Counted from the stretch's first letter, positions 17,202-27,096 are shown. The stretch is DNA of 64,000 nt from Cupriavidus neocaledonicus (GCF_000372525.1 NZ_AQUR01000105.1:101435-165434), one strand, 5' to 3'. Notes: a model not told the origin generated them from the sequence alone. Numbers and translations are program-made.

Positions 17202-17528
17202 ATGGCTACACGGCTTGCGAATGTCCCACAACGCGAAGCGGGCACCATCCTGGAGCGCAAAGAGCAGGCGCTGAAACCGCCTGCCATGTTCAAGGTGGTG
17301 CTGCTGAACGACGACTACACTCCGATGGAGTTTGTCGTGATGATCCTGCAGCAGTATTTCAGCAGGGACCGGGAAACGGCGACGCAGATCATGCTGACCG
17401 TGCACCGGGAAGGAAAGGGCGTCTGTGGTATCTACACCAGGGATATCGCGGCGACTAAGGTCGAGCTGGTGTCAACGCACGCGCGGCAGGCGGGACACCC
17501 CCTGCAGTGCGTGATGGAGGAAGCATGA
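17202..17528 (+). CDS. clpS: ATP-dependent Clp protease adaptor ClpS
   Basis: A 108-residue N-degron adaptor that delivers substrates to ClpAP. The conserved core VVLLNDDYTPMEFVVMILQQYF, then TQIMLTVHREGKGVCGIYTRDIAATKV is present, including the substrate-pocket residues (NDD, HxxG). The N-terminal tail that engages ClpA is also there. Its stop codon overlaps the clpA start by ATGA, so the two are translationally coupled. The promoter lies so close that the mRNA may be leaderless. Confidence 0.97.
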   Translation: MATRLANVPQREAGTILERKEQALKPPAMFKVVLLNDDYTPMEFVVMILQQYFSRDRETATQIMLTVHREGKGVCGIYTRDIAATKVELVSTHARQAGHPLQCVMEEA

Positions 17529-19819
17529 TTGCGCAAGAATTGGAAGTGAGCCTGCATATGGCTTTTGTCGAAGCCAGGCAGGCACGCCACGAGTTCATTA
17601 CCGTGGAGCACCTGCTGCTGGCATTGCTCGACAATCCGACGGCAGCTGAAGTCTTGCGCGCCTGCGCGGCCAATATCGAGGACCTGCGCACCAGCCTGAA
17701 GAACTTCATCGCGGACAACACGCCGGTGGTGCCGGGTACCGACGAGGTCGATACCCAGCCCACGCTGGGTTTCCAGCGCGTGATCCAGCGCGCCATCATG
17801 CACGTCCAGTCGACTTCCAACGGCAAGAAGGAAGTCACCGGCGCCAACGTGCTGGTCGCGATTTTCGGCGAGAAGGATTCGCACGCGGTCTATTACCTGC
17901 AGCAGCAGGGCGTGACGCGCCTGGACGTGGTCAATTTCATCAGCCACGGCATCCGCAAGGACCAGTCCGAGCCCGCCAAGCACGGCGAGGCGGCCGGCGA
18001 GGGCGAGGGCGGCGACGGCAAGGAAAGCCCGCTCGAGCAATACACCCAGAACCTGAACGCGCTGGCCAAGGCGGGCAAGATCGATCCGCTGATCGGCCGC
18101 GAGAGCGAGGTCGAGCGCGTGGTCCAGGTGCTGTGCCGCCGGCGCAAGAACAACCCGCTGCTGGTGGGCGAGGCCGGCGTCGGCAAGACCGCGATTGCGG
18201 AAGGCCTGGCGTGGCGCATCACCAAGAACGAGGTGCCGGACATCCTGGAAAAGGCCACCGTCTACTCGCTCGACATGGGCGCGCTGCTGGCCGGCACCAA
18301 GTACCGCGGCGATTTCGAGCAGCGCCTGAAGGGCGTGCTGAAATCGCTCAAGGACAACCCCAACGCGATCCTGTTCATCGACGAGATCCACACGCTGATC
18401 GGCGCGGGCGCCGCCTCGGGCGGGACGCTCGACGCGAGCAACCTGCTCAAGCCGGCGCTGTCCTCGGGCCAGCTCAAGTGCATCGGCGCGACCACCTTCA
18501 CCGAATACCGCGGCATCTTCGAGAAGGACGCGGCGCTGTCGCGGCGCTTCCAGAAGATCGACGTGGTCGAGCCGTCGGTGGACCAGACCGTGCAGATCCT
18601 GCGCGGGCTGAAGTCGCGCTTCGAGGAACACCATGGCGTCAAGTACGCGTCGTCGGCGCTGACTGCCGCAGCCGAGCTGTCGGCGCGCTTCATCACCGAC
18701 CGCCACCTGCCGGACAAGGCCATCGACGTGATCGACGAAGCCGGCGCGGCGCAGCGCATCCTGCCCAAGTCCAAGCAGAAGAAAACCATCGGCAAGGGCG
18801 AGATCGAGGACATCGTCTCGCGCATCGCGCGCATTCCGCCGCAGAGCGTGAACCAGGACGACCGCAGCAAGCTGCAGACGCTGGAGCGCGACCTGAAATC
18901 GGTGGTGTTCGGCCAGGATCCGGCAATCGAGGCGCTGGCGTCGGCGATCAAGATGTCGCGCGCGGGCCTGGGCAAGACCGACAAGCCGATCGGCTCGTTC
19001 CTGTTCTCGGGTCCCACCGGCGTGGGCAAGACCGAAGTCGCCAAGCAGCTGGCCTTCATCATGGGCATCGAGCTGCTGCGCTTCGACATGTCCGAATACA
19101 TGGAGCGCCATGCGGTGAGCCGCCTGATCGGCGCGCCGCCGGGATACGTCGGCTTCGACCAGGGCGGGCTGCTGACCGAGGCCGTCACCAAGAAGCCGCA
19201 CTGCGTGCTGCTGCTGGACGAAATCGAGAAAGCGCATCCGGATATCTTCAATATCCTGCTGCAGGTGATGGACCATGGTTCGCTGACCGACAACAACGGC
19301 CGGCGCGCCGACTTCCGCAACGTGATCATCATCATGACCACCAACGCGGGAGCGGAGACCATGAACCGCGCCACCATCGGCTTCACCAGCTCGCGCGAGC
19401 AGGGCGACGAGATGGCCGACATCAAGCGCATGTTCACGCCGGAGTTCCGCAACCGGCTGGATGCCACCATCAGCTTCCGCTCGCTGGACGAGGAAATCAT
19501 CCTGCGCGTGGTCGACAAGTTCCTGATGCAGCTGGAAGAGCAGCTGCACGAGAAGAAGGTGGAAGCCAGCTTCAGCGAGAAGCTGCGCAAGTTCCTGGCG
19601 CACAAGGGCTTCGACCCGCTGATGGGGGCGCGGCCGATGCAACGACTGATCCAGGACATGATCCGCAAGGCGCTGGCCGACGAGCTGCTGTTTGGCCGCC
19701 TGGTTTCCGGCGGCAAGGTGGTGGTGGATCTGGACGAGCAGGACCAGATCAAGCTCGATTTCTCCGAGATCGAGCCCGAACCGCCCGAGGCACCCGAGGA
19801 ACAGCGCGCAGAAGCCTGA
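17525..19819 (+). CDS. clpA: ATP-dependent Clp protease ATP-binding subunit ClpA
   Basis: A 764-residue AAA+ unfoldase that feeds ClpP. It has the N-terminal double Clp repeat, a first AAA module with Walker A GEAGVGKT at residues 215-222 and Walker B ILFIDEIHTL, and a second with GPTGVGKT at 496-503 and VLLLDEIEKAHPDIF. The ClpP-binding IGF-type loop is the ATIGFTSS segment. The C-terminus is acidic. The start at 17525 overlaps clpS by ATGA. Confidence 0.97.
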   Translation: MIAQELEVSLHMAFVEARQARHEFITVEHLLLALLDNPTAAEVLRACAANIEDLRTSLKNFIADNTPVVPGTDEVDTQPTLGFQRVIQRAIMHVQSTSNGKKEVTGANVLVAIFGEKDSHAVYYLQQQGVTRLDVVNFISHGIRKDQSEPAKHGEAAGEGEGGDGKESPLEQYTQNLNALAKAGKIDPLIGRESEVERVVQVLCRRRKNNPLLVGEAGVGKTAIAEGLAWRITKNEVPDILEKATVYSLDMGALLAGTKYRGDFEQRLKGVLKSLKDNPNAILFIDEIHTLIGAGAASGGTLDASNLLKPALSSGQLKCIGATTFTEYRGIFEKDAALSRRFQKIDVVEPSVDQTVQILRGLKSRFEEHHGVKYASSALTAAAELSARFITDRHLPDKAIDVIDEAGAAQRILPKSKQKKTIGKGEIEDIVSRIARIPPQSVNQDDRSKLQTLERDLKSVVFGQDPAIEALASAIKMSRAGLGKTDKPIGSFLFSGPTGVGKTEVAKQLAFIMGIELLRFDMSEYMERHAVSRLIGAPPGYVGFDQGGLLTEAVTKKPHCVLLLDEIEKAHPDIFNILLQVMDHGSLTDNNGRRADFRNVIIIMTTNAGAETMNRATIGFTSSREQGDEMADIKRMFTPEFRNRLDATISFRSLDEEIILRVVDKFLMQLEEQLHEKKVEASFSEKLRKFLAHKGFDPLMGARPMQRLIQDMIRKALADELLFGRLVSGGKVVVDLDEQDQIKLDFSEIEPEPPEAPEEQRAEA

Positions 19820-19869
19820 GCGATATTCGGCCGCGTTGCCAGCAACGGGGTCGATCATCGGGCAAAATA

Positions 19870-19903
19870 GCGGGGCGGCCACACTGGCCGCCCCGTTTCC
19901 TTT
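19870..19903 (+). terminator. Intrinsic terminator of clpA
   Basis: A perfect 10-bp stem, CGGGGCGGCC with GGCCGCCCCG around ACACT, is followed by TTTCCTTTG. It is about 50 bases after the clpA stop. Confidence 0.8.
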
Positions 19904-19948
19904 GCCCTGCCGCCCCACGCCTCCAGCGCCCCGAAACCGAACACCCCG

Positions 19949-20947
19949 ATGTCCTCTGCCGAACGCACGCGGCGCCGCCGCCTGCTGCTCAAGATCCTGC
20001 CGCTGGGCGCCTTGCCGGGCCCGATGTTCCATGCCACCGCCGCCGATGGCGCCGCCAGCCACCGTCCGATCGTACTGGTGCTGCCGTTCCCGCCGGGCGG
20101 CAGCGTCGACATCGTCGCGCGCCAGCTGCAGCCCGGACTGAAGGCGGCGCTGGGGCAGACCGTGGTGGTGGACAACAAGCCGGGCGCGGGCGGGCTGATC
20201 GCGTCGAGCACCGTGGCGCGCGCCCGTCCCGATGGCAATACGCTGCTGATGGCGTTCGACACGCATGCGATCAACCCGTTTGCCTACAAGCAGCTGCCCT
20301 ACGACACCTTCCGCGATTTCTCGCCGATCTCTCAGCTGGTGCGCTTCCCGCTGGTGATCGCCGCCAACCCGGCGCTGCCGGCGTCGAACGTGCGCGAACT
20401 GGTGGCGCTGGCCAAGGCCCGGCATGACGGCGTACGCTATGCGTCGTCAGGCATCGGCAGCCTGAACCAGCTCGCGGCCGAGGCGCTGGCGACCGAGGCC
20501 GGCGTGCATATGCTGCACGTGCCCTACAAGGGCGGCGGCCCGGCGGTGCAGGCGGTGCTGTCCAATGAGGTCGACATCTTCTTCAGCAGCTATGCCGCGG
20601 TGCAGGCGCACGTGGCCGCGCGCACGATCAAGGTACTGGGCGTGACCGGCACCAGCCGGCTGCGCCAGTTGCCGCAGGTGCCGACGGTGGCCGAGCAGGG
20701 CCTCAAGGGCTTCGAGGCGTATTCGTGGATCGGTGTATTCGGTCCGGCCGACCTGCCGGCGGCGACGGTGACGCGCCTGCATGGCGCGCTGGTCGAATCG
20801 CTGCGCCAGCCGCGCGTGGTCGAGGCGCTGGGCGCGCAAGGCTTCGAAATCGTCGGCGGCAGCCCGTCCGAGCTGGGCCAGCTGGTGCGCCGCGAGCATG
20901 ACAAGTGGCAGGCGGTGGCGCGCAAGGCCAATATCCAGTTCGAATGA
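19949..20947 (+). CDS. Bug/TctC-type periplasmic solute-binding protein
   Basis: A 332-residue tripartite tricarboxylate-type binding protein (Bug family, greatly expanded in Cupriavidus and Bordetella). The N-terminus TRRRRLLLKILPLGALPGPMF looks like a Tat-type signal. The family core is clear: VLPFPPGGSVDIVARQLQPGLKAALGQTVVVDNKPGAGGLIASSTVARARPDG, and the later MLHVPYKGGGPAVQAVL. Members bind carboxylates, but this ligand is unknown and no TctAB membrane genes are nearby. The stop overlaps the next gene's possible start by ATGA. Confidence 0.92.
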   Translation: MSSAERTRRRRLLLKILPLGALPGPMFHATAADGAASHRPIVLVLPFPPGGSVDIVARQLQPGLKAALGQTVVVDNKPGAGGLIASSTVARARPDGNTLLMAFDTHAINPFAYKQLPYDTFRDFSPISQLVRFPLVIAANPALPASNVRELVALAKARHDGVRYASSGIGSLNQLAAEALATEAGVHMLHVPYKGGGPAVQAVLSNEVDIFFSSYAAVQAHVAARTIKVLGVTGTSRLRQLPQVPTVAEQGLKGFEAYSWIGVFGPADLPAATVTRLHGALVESLRQPRVVEALGAQGFEIVGGSPSELGQLVRREHDKWQAVARKANIQFE

Positions 20948-21840
20948 ACCAGTCCGGCGCCGCCGCGCGCCATGCGTCCGGGGGGATGCCGATGGCAACG
21001 CAAGCAGCAATGTTCGATCACGCCGTGGTGGTGTGCCCCGACCTCGATGCCGGAGCCCAGGCCTGGCAGCGGCTCGGCTTCACGCTGACGCCGCGCGGCT
21101 ACCACACGCTGGGCTCGCAGAACCACTGCATCATGTTGCAGCGGGACTACCTCGAGCTGCTGCACGTGACCGCGCCCAGCCCCAGCCGGCAGTATTACTG
21201 GGACGCCCAGCAGCGTGGCGGCGGCTGTGCGGCGATGTCGTGCAAGAGCGCCGATGCCTTTGCCACCGCGGCGCGGCTGCGTGCGGACGGCTGGCATACC
21301 TCGGAACCGATCGAATTCTCGCGTCCGGTGCGGCTGGACGATGGCAGCGAGCATCCGGCCACCTTTCGCGTGACCGCGCTCGACGATGCCCCGGGCGCGC
21401 GCTATTTCGTCTGCGAGCACCGCACGCCCGAGCTGCTGTGGCGGCCCGAATGGATGCGCCATGCCAACGGCGCGCACAGCATCGCGACCATGTTCCTGGT
21501 GGTGGCGCCGGCGCTGGTGGATGCCGCCGCGCGCGCCTATGCCGAGCTGACCGGCGGGGAACTGACACAGCTGAGCGAACATGTCAGCAGCCTGGCGCTC
21601 GACAATGCCGCGCTGGTGCTCAGCACGCCGCAGGCGCTGGCGTCAGCCACCGGCAGCGCGCATATCCGGCGCGAAGGGCCGGGGTATGCGGCGATCCGGC
21701 TGCGTACCCACGACCTTGCGGCAGCCCGTGCCGGCTGGCGCGCGCAGGGCGTGCCGATCCACGACCTGGGCCCGCGCGAAACCCTGGTGCCGGCCGATGC
21801 CGCCAGCGGCGTGGCCTTGCTGTTCGAGCAGCAGGACTGA
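20944..21840 (+). CDS. Glyoxalase-like (VOC) domain protein
   Basis: A protein of about 298 residues with a glyoxalase-like domain of the two-module type: FDHAVVVCPDLDAGAQAWQRLGFTLTPRGYHTLGSQNHCIML at the start and an HANGAHSIATMFLVV second half. Related proteins are enzymes or ligand binders of unknown substrate. The ATG at 20944 overlaps the preceding stop; the ATGs at 20986 and 20992 behind a GGGGGG run are equally possible and would trim 14-16 residues. Coupling to a Bug-type binding protein suggests a joint role in taking up and using one compound. Confidence 0.82.
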   Translation: MNQSGAAARHASGGMPMATQAAMFDHAVVVCPDLDAGAQAWQRLGFTLTPRGYHTLGSQNHCIMLQRDYLELLHVTAPSPSRQYYWDAQQRGGGCAAMSCKSADAFATAARLRADGWHTSEPIEFSRPVRLDDGSEHPATFRVTALDDAPGARYFVCEHRTPELLWRPEWMRHANGAHSIATMFLVVAPALVDAAARAYAELTGGELTQLSEHVSSLALDNAALVLSTPQALASATGSAHIRREGPGYAAIRLRTHDLAAARAGWRAQGVPIHDLGPRETLVPADAASGVALLFEQQD

Positions 21841-21847
21841 AATGCAA

Positions 21848-21871
21848 ACTGGCGCCCCGCGGGGCGCCAGT
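21848..21871. terminator. Perfect palindrome between the VOC gene and dut
   Basis: A 24-base perfect inverted repeat begins eight bases after the VOC stop and lies before the convergent dut stop. Key half: ACTGGCGCCCCG. It lacks a T-run, so it is a probable bidirectional 3'-end hairpin. Confidence 0.6.
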
Positions 21872-21896
21872 GCTTCATGCCGGGGTCGGCCGCCGG

Positions 21897-22397
21897 TCAG
21901 GCGCCAGCCTTGGCGTGATGCACGCCGGTCGAGCCAAAGCCGCCCGCACCGCGTTCGCTGTCCTCGCTGAATTCCTCGACCGTCGAAAACACCGGTCGCA
22001 GCACCGGCACGAACATCATCTGCGCAATGCGCTCGCCCGGCTGGATCACGATCGGCTCGGTGCCCGGCGCGTTGCGGTTCCACACGCTGACCATGATCTG
22101 GCCCTGGTAGTCGGCATCGATCACGCCGATCGAGTTGCCCAGCACCAGCCCCTTCTTGTGGCCCAGGCCCGAGCGCGGCACGATGGTCGCGGCCATGTAC
22201 GGATTGCCCATGTGCACGGCGATGCCGGCCGGCACCAGCTGCGCGGGCGTGCCCGGCGCGATCGCCACGGGCGCGTCGACACAGGCGTGCAGGTCGATGG
22301 CGGCGGCCATCTCGCTCTGGTAGGCGGGCAGGCCCCATTCGTTCAGGCGCGCATCGAGCACCTTGATTTCGACGGTCGGGTTCAGAGGCTGGGTCAT
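21897..22397 (-). CDS. dut: dUTP diphosphatase
   Basis: A 166-residue trimeric enzyme that hydrolyses dUTP to dUMP. The five dUTPase motifs are visible: DLHACVDAP, PRSGLGHKKGL, GNSIGVIDADYQGQI, PGERIAQMMFVPV and the Arg/Phe C-terminal RGAGGFGSTGV arm. Motif 3 has the catalytic Asp. MTQPLNP at 22397 is the likely start, two codons inside the open frame. It follows coaBC closely, the usual coaBC-dut pair. Confidence 0.97.
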   Translation of the reverse strand: MTQPLNPTVEIKVLDARLNEWGLPAYQSEMAAAIDLHACVDAPVAIAPGTPAQLVPAGIAVHMGNPYMAATIVPRSGLGHKKGLVLGNSIGVIDADYQGQIMVSVWNRNAPGTEPIVIQPGERIAQMMFVPVLRPVFSTVEEFSEDSERGAGGFGSTGVHHAKAGA

Positions 22398-22425
22398 AAG
22401 CAATCTCGGGAATGCGTTGCAAAAG

Positions 22426-23628
22426 TCAGGGCCGCGCGCGACCGGGCAGGCGCTGGCCGATGGCCGCGACCAGCTGGCGTGCCAGTGACAGCTTGTCGGC
22501 GCGCGGCAGCCGCGTCATGCCGGCGGCGTCGAACAGCACGATCTCGTTGTCGTCGAGGCCGAAGGTGTGGTGGCCGATATTGCCCACCAGCAGCGGCACG
22601 CCCTTGCGCTGGCGCTTCTGCTCGCCGTACTGCTCCAGGTTCTCGCTTTCGGCGGCAAAGCCGACGCAGTAGGGCGCGTCGGCGCGGGCCGCTACCGCGG
22701 CCAGGATGTCGGGGTTCTGCACGAACTGCAGCGTGGGCGTATCGGTATCGCTGGCCTTCTTCAGCTTCTGCTGCGCGACCTCGGCCGGGCGCCAGTCCGC
22801 CACCGCGGCCACCGCGACAAAGACATCGACGCCGCTCAGCTGCGCCATCACCGCGTCATGCATCTGCTGCGCGCTGCGCACGTCGGTGCGCATCACGCCG
22901 CGCGGGGTGGGCAGGCCGGTGGGGCCGGCCACCAGCAGCACTTCGGCGCCGGCCTCGCGCGCCGCGCGCGCGATCGAGAAGCCCATCTTGCCTGACGACA
23001 GGTTGGTGATGCCGCGCACCGGATCGATCGCCTCGAAGGTTGGGCCCGCGGTGATCAGCATGCGCTTGCCTTGCAGCGGCTTGGGCTGGAAGAAGGCGAT
23101 GATGTCGTCGAGCAGCTCCTCGGGCTCCAGCATGCGGCCGTCGCCGACTTCGCCGCAGGCCTGGTCCCCGCTGCCCGGGCCCAGGATCACCACGCCGTCG
23201 GCGCGAAGTTGGGCGGCGTTGCGCTGGGTGGCGGGGGCGGCCCACATCTGGCGGTTCATCGCCGGCGCCACCAGCAGCGGGCAGTCGCGCGCGATGCACA
23301 GCGTGCTCAGCAGGTCGTCGCACAGGCCGTTGGCCAGCCGCGCCATGAAGTCGGTGGACGCAGGGGCGATGACAATGGCGTCGGCCTCGCGCGAGAGGTC
23401 GATATGCGCCATGTTGTTGTCGATGCGCGCATCCCATTGCGACAGGAAAACCGGCCGGCCCGACAGCGCCTGCATCGTCACCGGCGTAATGAAATGCGTC
23501 GCCGCCTCGGTCATGGCCACCTGCACGGTGGCGCCGGCCTTGGTCAGCAGCCGGACCAGTTCGGCCGACTTGTAGCAGGCGATGCCGCCGGTCAGGCCGA
23601 GAACGATGTGCTTGCCGCGCAAATCCAT
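22426..23628 (-). CDS. coaBC: Bifunctional phosphopantothenoylcysteine decarboxylase/synthetase
   Basis: A 400-residue fusion enzyme of coenzyme A synthesis. The N-terminal CoaC flavoprotein shows GLTGGIACYKSAELVRLL, the STDFMARLANGLCDDLL helix and the substrate clamp PAMNRQMW. The C-terminal CoaB part shows ITAGPTFEAIDPVRGITNLSSGKMG and the CTP-binding GFAAESENL. It ligates cysteine to phosphopantothenate and decarboxylates the product. It lies between dut and lspA on the same strand. Confidence 0.97.
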   Translation of the reverse strand: MDLRGKHIVLGLTGGIACYKSAELVRLLTKAGATVQVAMTEAATHFITPVTMQALSGRPVFLSQWDARIDNNMAHIDLSREADAIVIAPASTDFMARLANGLCDDLLSTLCIARDCPLLVAPAMNRQMWAAPATQRNAAQLRADGVVILGPGSGDQACGEVGDGRMLEPEELLDDIIAFFQPKPLQGKRMLITAGPTFEAIDPVRGITNLSSGKMGFSIARAAREAGAEVLLVAGPTGLPTPRGVMRTDVRSAQQMHDAVMAQLSGVDVFVAVAAVADWRPAEVAQQKLKKASDTDTPTLQFVQNPDILAAVAARADAPYCVGFAAESENLEQYGEQKRQRKGVPLLVGNIGHHTFGLDDNEIVLFDAAGMTRLPRADKLSLARQLVAAIGQRLPGRARP

Positions 23629-23674
23629 GGTGGGAACCTGGCTGGGGAGGGAAGAGGAATGGTACCGGTGCCGC

Positions 23675-24205
23675 TCAGTGCTTGCGCACCCGCCGCAGCT
23701 CGTCGACGATCAGCAGCACCGCGCCCACCGTGATGGCACAGTCCGCGACATTGAAAGCCGGCCAGTGATACCTGCCCATGTAGAAGTCCAGGAAATCGAT
23801 CACGTGGCCGTAGACCACGCGGTCGATCACGTTGCCGACCGCGCCGCCCAGGATCAGCGACACCGCGAAGCAGAACAGCCGCTGGCCGGTATGGCGGTAC
23901 AGCAGCCAGACGATGAACGCGCCGACCACCACGCCCAGGCCGGTGAAGAACCAGCGCTGCCAGCCGCCGGCGTCAGCCAGGAAGCTGAACGCCGCGCCCT
24001 TGTTGTAGACCAGCACCAGGTTGAAGAAGCCGGTCACCGGGCGCGACTCGCCGTAGCTGAAGCTGCGCACGATCACGATCTTGAAGAACTGGTCGAGCAG
24101 CACCACCAGCAGCGCAAAGGCCATCCACAGCAGCGGGGTGGTGCTGCCGGCAGCCTTGTTGTTGCGGCGCGCCGGGCGCGCCGAACGGGACGTGGTCGAT
24201 GCCAT
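23675..24205 (-). CDS. lspA: Lipoprotein signal peptidase
   Basis: A 176-residue inner-membrane aspartyl protease that cleaves prolipoprotein signal peptides; LivK in this window is a likely substrate. Four membrane spans are visible. The catalytic Asps sit in NVIDR (D128) and NVADC (D155). The basic N-terminal extension (about 20 residues) is longer than in E. coli. The start codon overlaps the ileS stop as TGATG, coupling the two as in the classical ileS-lspA order. Confidence 0.97.
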   Translation of the reverse strand: MASTTSRSARPARRNNKAAGSTTPLLWMAFALLVVLLDQFFKIVIVRSFSYGESRPVTGFFNLVLVYNKGAAFSFLADAGGWQRWFFTGLGVVVGAFIVWLLYRHTGQRLFCFAVSLILGGAVGNVIDRVVYGHVIDFLDFYMGRYHWPAFNVADCAITVGAVLLIVDELRRVRKH

Positions 24206-27096
24206 CAGGCATGGCTCCTGTGTTCGCCGGCGCCGAACAGGTTGCTGTCGCAGCGGCCGCAGAGGGTGGGGTGGTCGGGGTTGTGGCCGACGTCGGCGCG
24301 GTAGTGCCAGCAGCGCTCGCACTTGGCATGCGCCGACGGCGTCACCGTCACCAGCAGGTCGCCGGCCTCGGGCGCTGGCGCGACCTTGGCCGACGAGGTC
24401 AGCAGCACGAAGCGCAGGTCGTCGCCCAGGCTTTGCAGCGCCGCCAGCACCGGACCACCGGCCTGGATGGTCAGCTCGGCCTGCAGCGACGAACCGATCT
24501 CGCCTTCCACGCGCACCGCTTCCAGCTGCCGGGTGACCTCGGCGCGCACCTCGCGCAGCGTATGCCATTTCTGCAGCAGGTCGTCGGCGTCGTCGACTTC
24601 CGGCACGGCGTAATAGGTGCTGGTGAAGATGGTGTCGGTGTGCGCGGTGCCATGGGCGAACACCTGCCACGCTTCCTCGGCGGTAAACGACAGGAACGGC
24701 GCCATCCAGTGCAGCATCGCCTGGGTGATGTGGTACAGCGCGTTCTGCGCGGCGCGGCGCGCCTTCGAGTCCGGCGCGGTGGTGTACAGGCGGTCCTTCA
24801 GCACGTCGAGGTAGAAGCCGCCCAGGTCCTCGGAGCAGAAGGTCTGCAGCTTGGCCACCACCGGGTGGAATTCATAGGCCTCGTAGTGCGACAGCACTTC
24901 CTTCTGCAGCTGCGCGGTCAGCGCCACGGCGTAGCGGTCGATCTCCAGCCACTCTGCCGCCGGCAGTGCGTGCCTGGCGTGGTCGTAGTCGGACAGGTTG
25001 GACAGCAGGAAGCGCAGCGTATTGCGGATGCGGCGATAGCCCTCCACCACGCGCTTGAGGATCTCGTCCGAGATCGACAGCTCGCCGGAGTAATCGGTCG
25101 AGGCCACCCACAGGCGGATGATCTCGGCGCCCATCTTGTTCGCAATGTCCTGCGGCGACACGGTATTGCCGATCGACTTGGACATCTTGCGGCCTTCGCC
25201 GTCGACGGTAAAGCCGTGCGTCAGCAGCGCCTTGTAGGGCGGCTTGCCATACAGCATCGAGGCGGTCAGCAGCGACGAGTGGAACCAGCCGCGGTGCTGG
25301 TCCGAGCCTTCCAGGTACAGGTCGGCCAGGCGGCCGTCGGCCTCATCGGCGGCCGCATCGTACAGGTCGTCGCGGTGCGAGCCGCGGATCACGGTCCAGT
25401 GCGTGGTGCCGGAATCGAACCAGACATCGAGCGTGTCGCGGTTCTTTTCATACTGGCTGGCCTCGTCGCCCAGCAGCTCGGCCGGATCCAGCGTCTGCCA
25501 GGCCTCGATGCCGTGCTGCTCGACGCGCCTGGCGATCTGTTCCAGCAGTTCGGGCGTGCGCGGATGCAGCGCGCCGGTTTCCTTGTGCACGAAGAACGCC
25601 ATCGGCACGCCCCACTGGCGCTGGCGCGACAGGGTCCAGTCCGGGCGGTGGGCGATCATGTTGTGCAGGCGCTGCTTGCCCCACGACGGATAGAACTCGG
25701 TCGCCTCGATGCCCGCCAGCGCGGTCTCGCGCAGCGTCGGCACGGGCTTGCCGTTTTCCTCGGCCGGGTCCACGTCCATGCCCGCGAACCACTGCGAGGT
25801 GGCGCGGTAGATGATCGGCGTCTTGTGGCGCCAGCAGTGCATGTAGCTGTGGGTGTACCGGTGCGAGTTGAACAGGTTGCCCGATTCCTGCAGCGCCTCG
25901 ACGATCTTCGGGTTGGCGTCCCAGATCGAGAGCCCGCCGAACAGCGGCAGCGTGCCGGCGTAGACGCCGTTGCCCATCACCGGGCTGATGATGTCCGCAT
26001 CCGGCATGCCGTGCGCTTTGCATGACTGGAAGTCTTCCACGCCATAGGCCGGCGCCGAGTGCACGATGCCCGAGCCGGTGTCGGTGGTGACGTAGTCGCC
26101 CAGGTAGACCGGCGAGAGCCGGTCATAGCCCGCGTCCATCCTGGCCAGCGGATGGTGGAAGCGGATTTCCGACAGCGCCGCGCCGGTAGTGGTGGCGACG
26201 ACTTCGCCCTGCAGGTCGTAGATCTTCAGCTGCTCTTCGACGCGCTCGGTGGCCAGGATCAGGTGGCCGCGCGGGGTGTCGACCAGCGCGTATTCCACCT
26301 CGGGGTGCACGTTCAGCGCCTGGTTGCTCGGGATGGTCCACGGCGTGGTGGTCCAGATCACGATCCAGCCCGGCCTGGCGTCGAGCTGCTCGACCGGCAC
26401 CTTGAATGCGTGCGCCAGCTTGTCGGTCTCGGCGAACGGGAAGCCCACGTCGATCGACAGGTCGACCTTGTCCTTGTATTCGACTTCGGCCTCGGCCAGC
26501 GCCGAGCCGCAGTCAAAGCACCAGTTCACCGGCTTCAGGCCGCGGAATACATAGCCCTTTTCCATGATCTTGCCGAGCGCGCGCAGTTCGTCGGCCTCGT
26601 TGCTGTAGTTCATGGTCAGGTAGGGGTGGTCCCAGTCGCCCAGCACGCCCAGGCGCTCGAAGTCCACCATCTGCCGCTTGATCTGCTCGGTGGCGTAGGC
26701 GCGCGCCTTGGCCTGGACTTCCTGCACCGGCAGGCCCTTGCCGAACTTCTTCTCGATCTGGATCTCGATCGGCATGCCGTGGCAGTCCCAGCCCGGCACG
26801 TAGACGGCGTCGAGCCCGGTCAGGCCGCGCGCCTTGATGATCATGTCCTTGAGCACCTTGTTGACGGCGTGGCCGATATGGATATCGCCGTTGGCATAGG
26901 GGGGGCCGTCGTGCAGCACGAACTTCTTCGCGCCCTTGCGCGCCGCGCGGATCTTCTTGTAGAGCTGCTTGTCCTGCCACTGCTTGACCCATTGCGGCTC
27001 GCGCTTGGGCAGGTCGCCACGCATCGGGAAGGGCGTGTCGAGCAGGTTGACGGGATACTTGTTCTTCTCGGGCTTGGCGCGTTTGTCGTCAGACAT
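24205..27096 (-). CDS. ileS: Isoleucyl-tRNA synthetase
   Basis: A 963-residue class I synthetase. The HIGH motif appears in NGDIHIGHAVNK and the KMSKS motif in GRKMSKSIGN. The CP1 editing domain lies between them, and the C-terminal zinc finger KCERCWHYRADVG with a second CGRCD pair is intact, which marks the bacterial type 1 enzyme. Length is normal. It lies downstream of ribF and upstream of lspA on the minus strand. Confidence 0.98.
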   Translation of the reverse strand: MSDDKRAKPEKNKYPVNLLDTPFPMRGDLPKREPQWVKQWQDKQLYKKIRAARKGAKKFVLHDGPPYANGDIHIGHAVNKVLKDMIIKARGLTGLDAVYVPGWDCHGMPIEIQIEKKFGKGLPVQEVQAKARAYATEQIKRQMVDFERLGVLGDWDHPYLTMNYSNEADELRALGKIMEKGYVFRGLKPVNWCFDCGSALAEAEVEYKDKVDLSIDVGFPFAETDKLAHAFKVPVEQLDARPGWIVIWTTTPWTIPSNQALNVHPEVEYALVDTPRGHLILATERVEEQLKIYDLQGEVVATTTGAALSEIRFHHPLARMDAGYDRLSPVYLGDYVTTDTGSGIVHSAPAYGVEDFQSCKAHGMPDADIISPVMGNGVYAGTLPLFGGLSIWDANPKIVEALQESGNLFNSHRYTHSYMHCWRHKTPIIYRATSQWFAGMDVDPAEENGKPVPTLRETALAGIEATEFYPSWGKQRLHNMIAHRPDWTLSRQRQWGVPMAFFVHKETGALHPRTPELLEQIARRVEQHGIEAWQTLDPAELLGDEASQYEKNRDTLDVWFDSGTTHWTVIRGSHRDDLYDAAADEADGRLADLYLEGSDQHRGWFHSSLLTASMLYGKPPYKALLTHGFTVDGEGRKMSKSIGNTVSPQDIANKMGAEIIRLWVASTDYSGELSISDEILKRVVEGYRRIRNTLRFLLSNLSDYDHARHALPAAEWLEIDRYAVALTAQLQKEVLSHYEAYEFHPVVAKLQTFCSEDLGGFYLDVLKDRLYTTAPDSKARRAAQNALYHITQAMLHWMAPFLSFTAEEAWQVFAHGTAHTDTIFTSTYYAVPEVDDADDLLQKWHTLREVRAEVTRQLEAVRVEGEIGSSLQAELTIQAGGPVLAALQSLGDDLRFVLLTSSAKVAPAPEAGDLLVTVTPSAHAKCERCWHYRADVGHNPDHPTLCGRCDSNLFGAGEHRSHA

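Noticed and set aside
17432..20425. A 997-codon open frame on the minus strand
   Set aside because: It lies antisense to clpA and the Bug-type gene, is rich in Arg/His/Gln/Asp, and has no recognisable domain; typical antisense shadow in GC-rich DNA.
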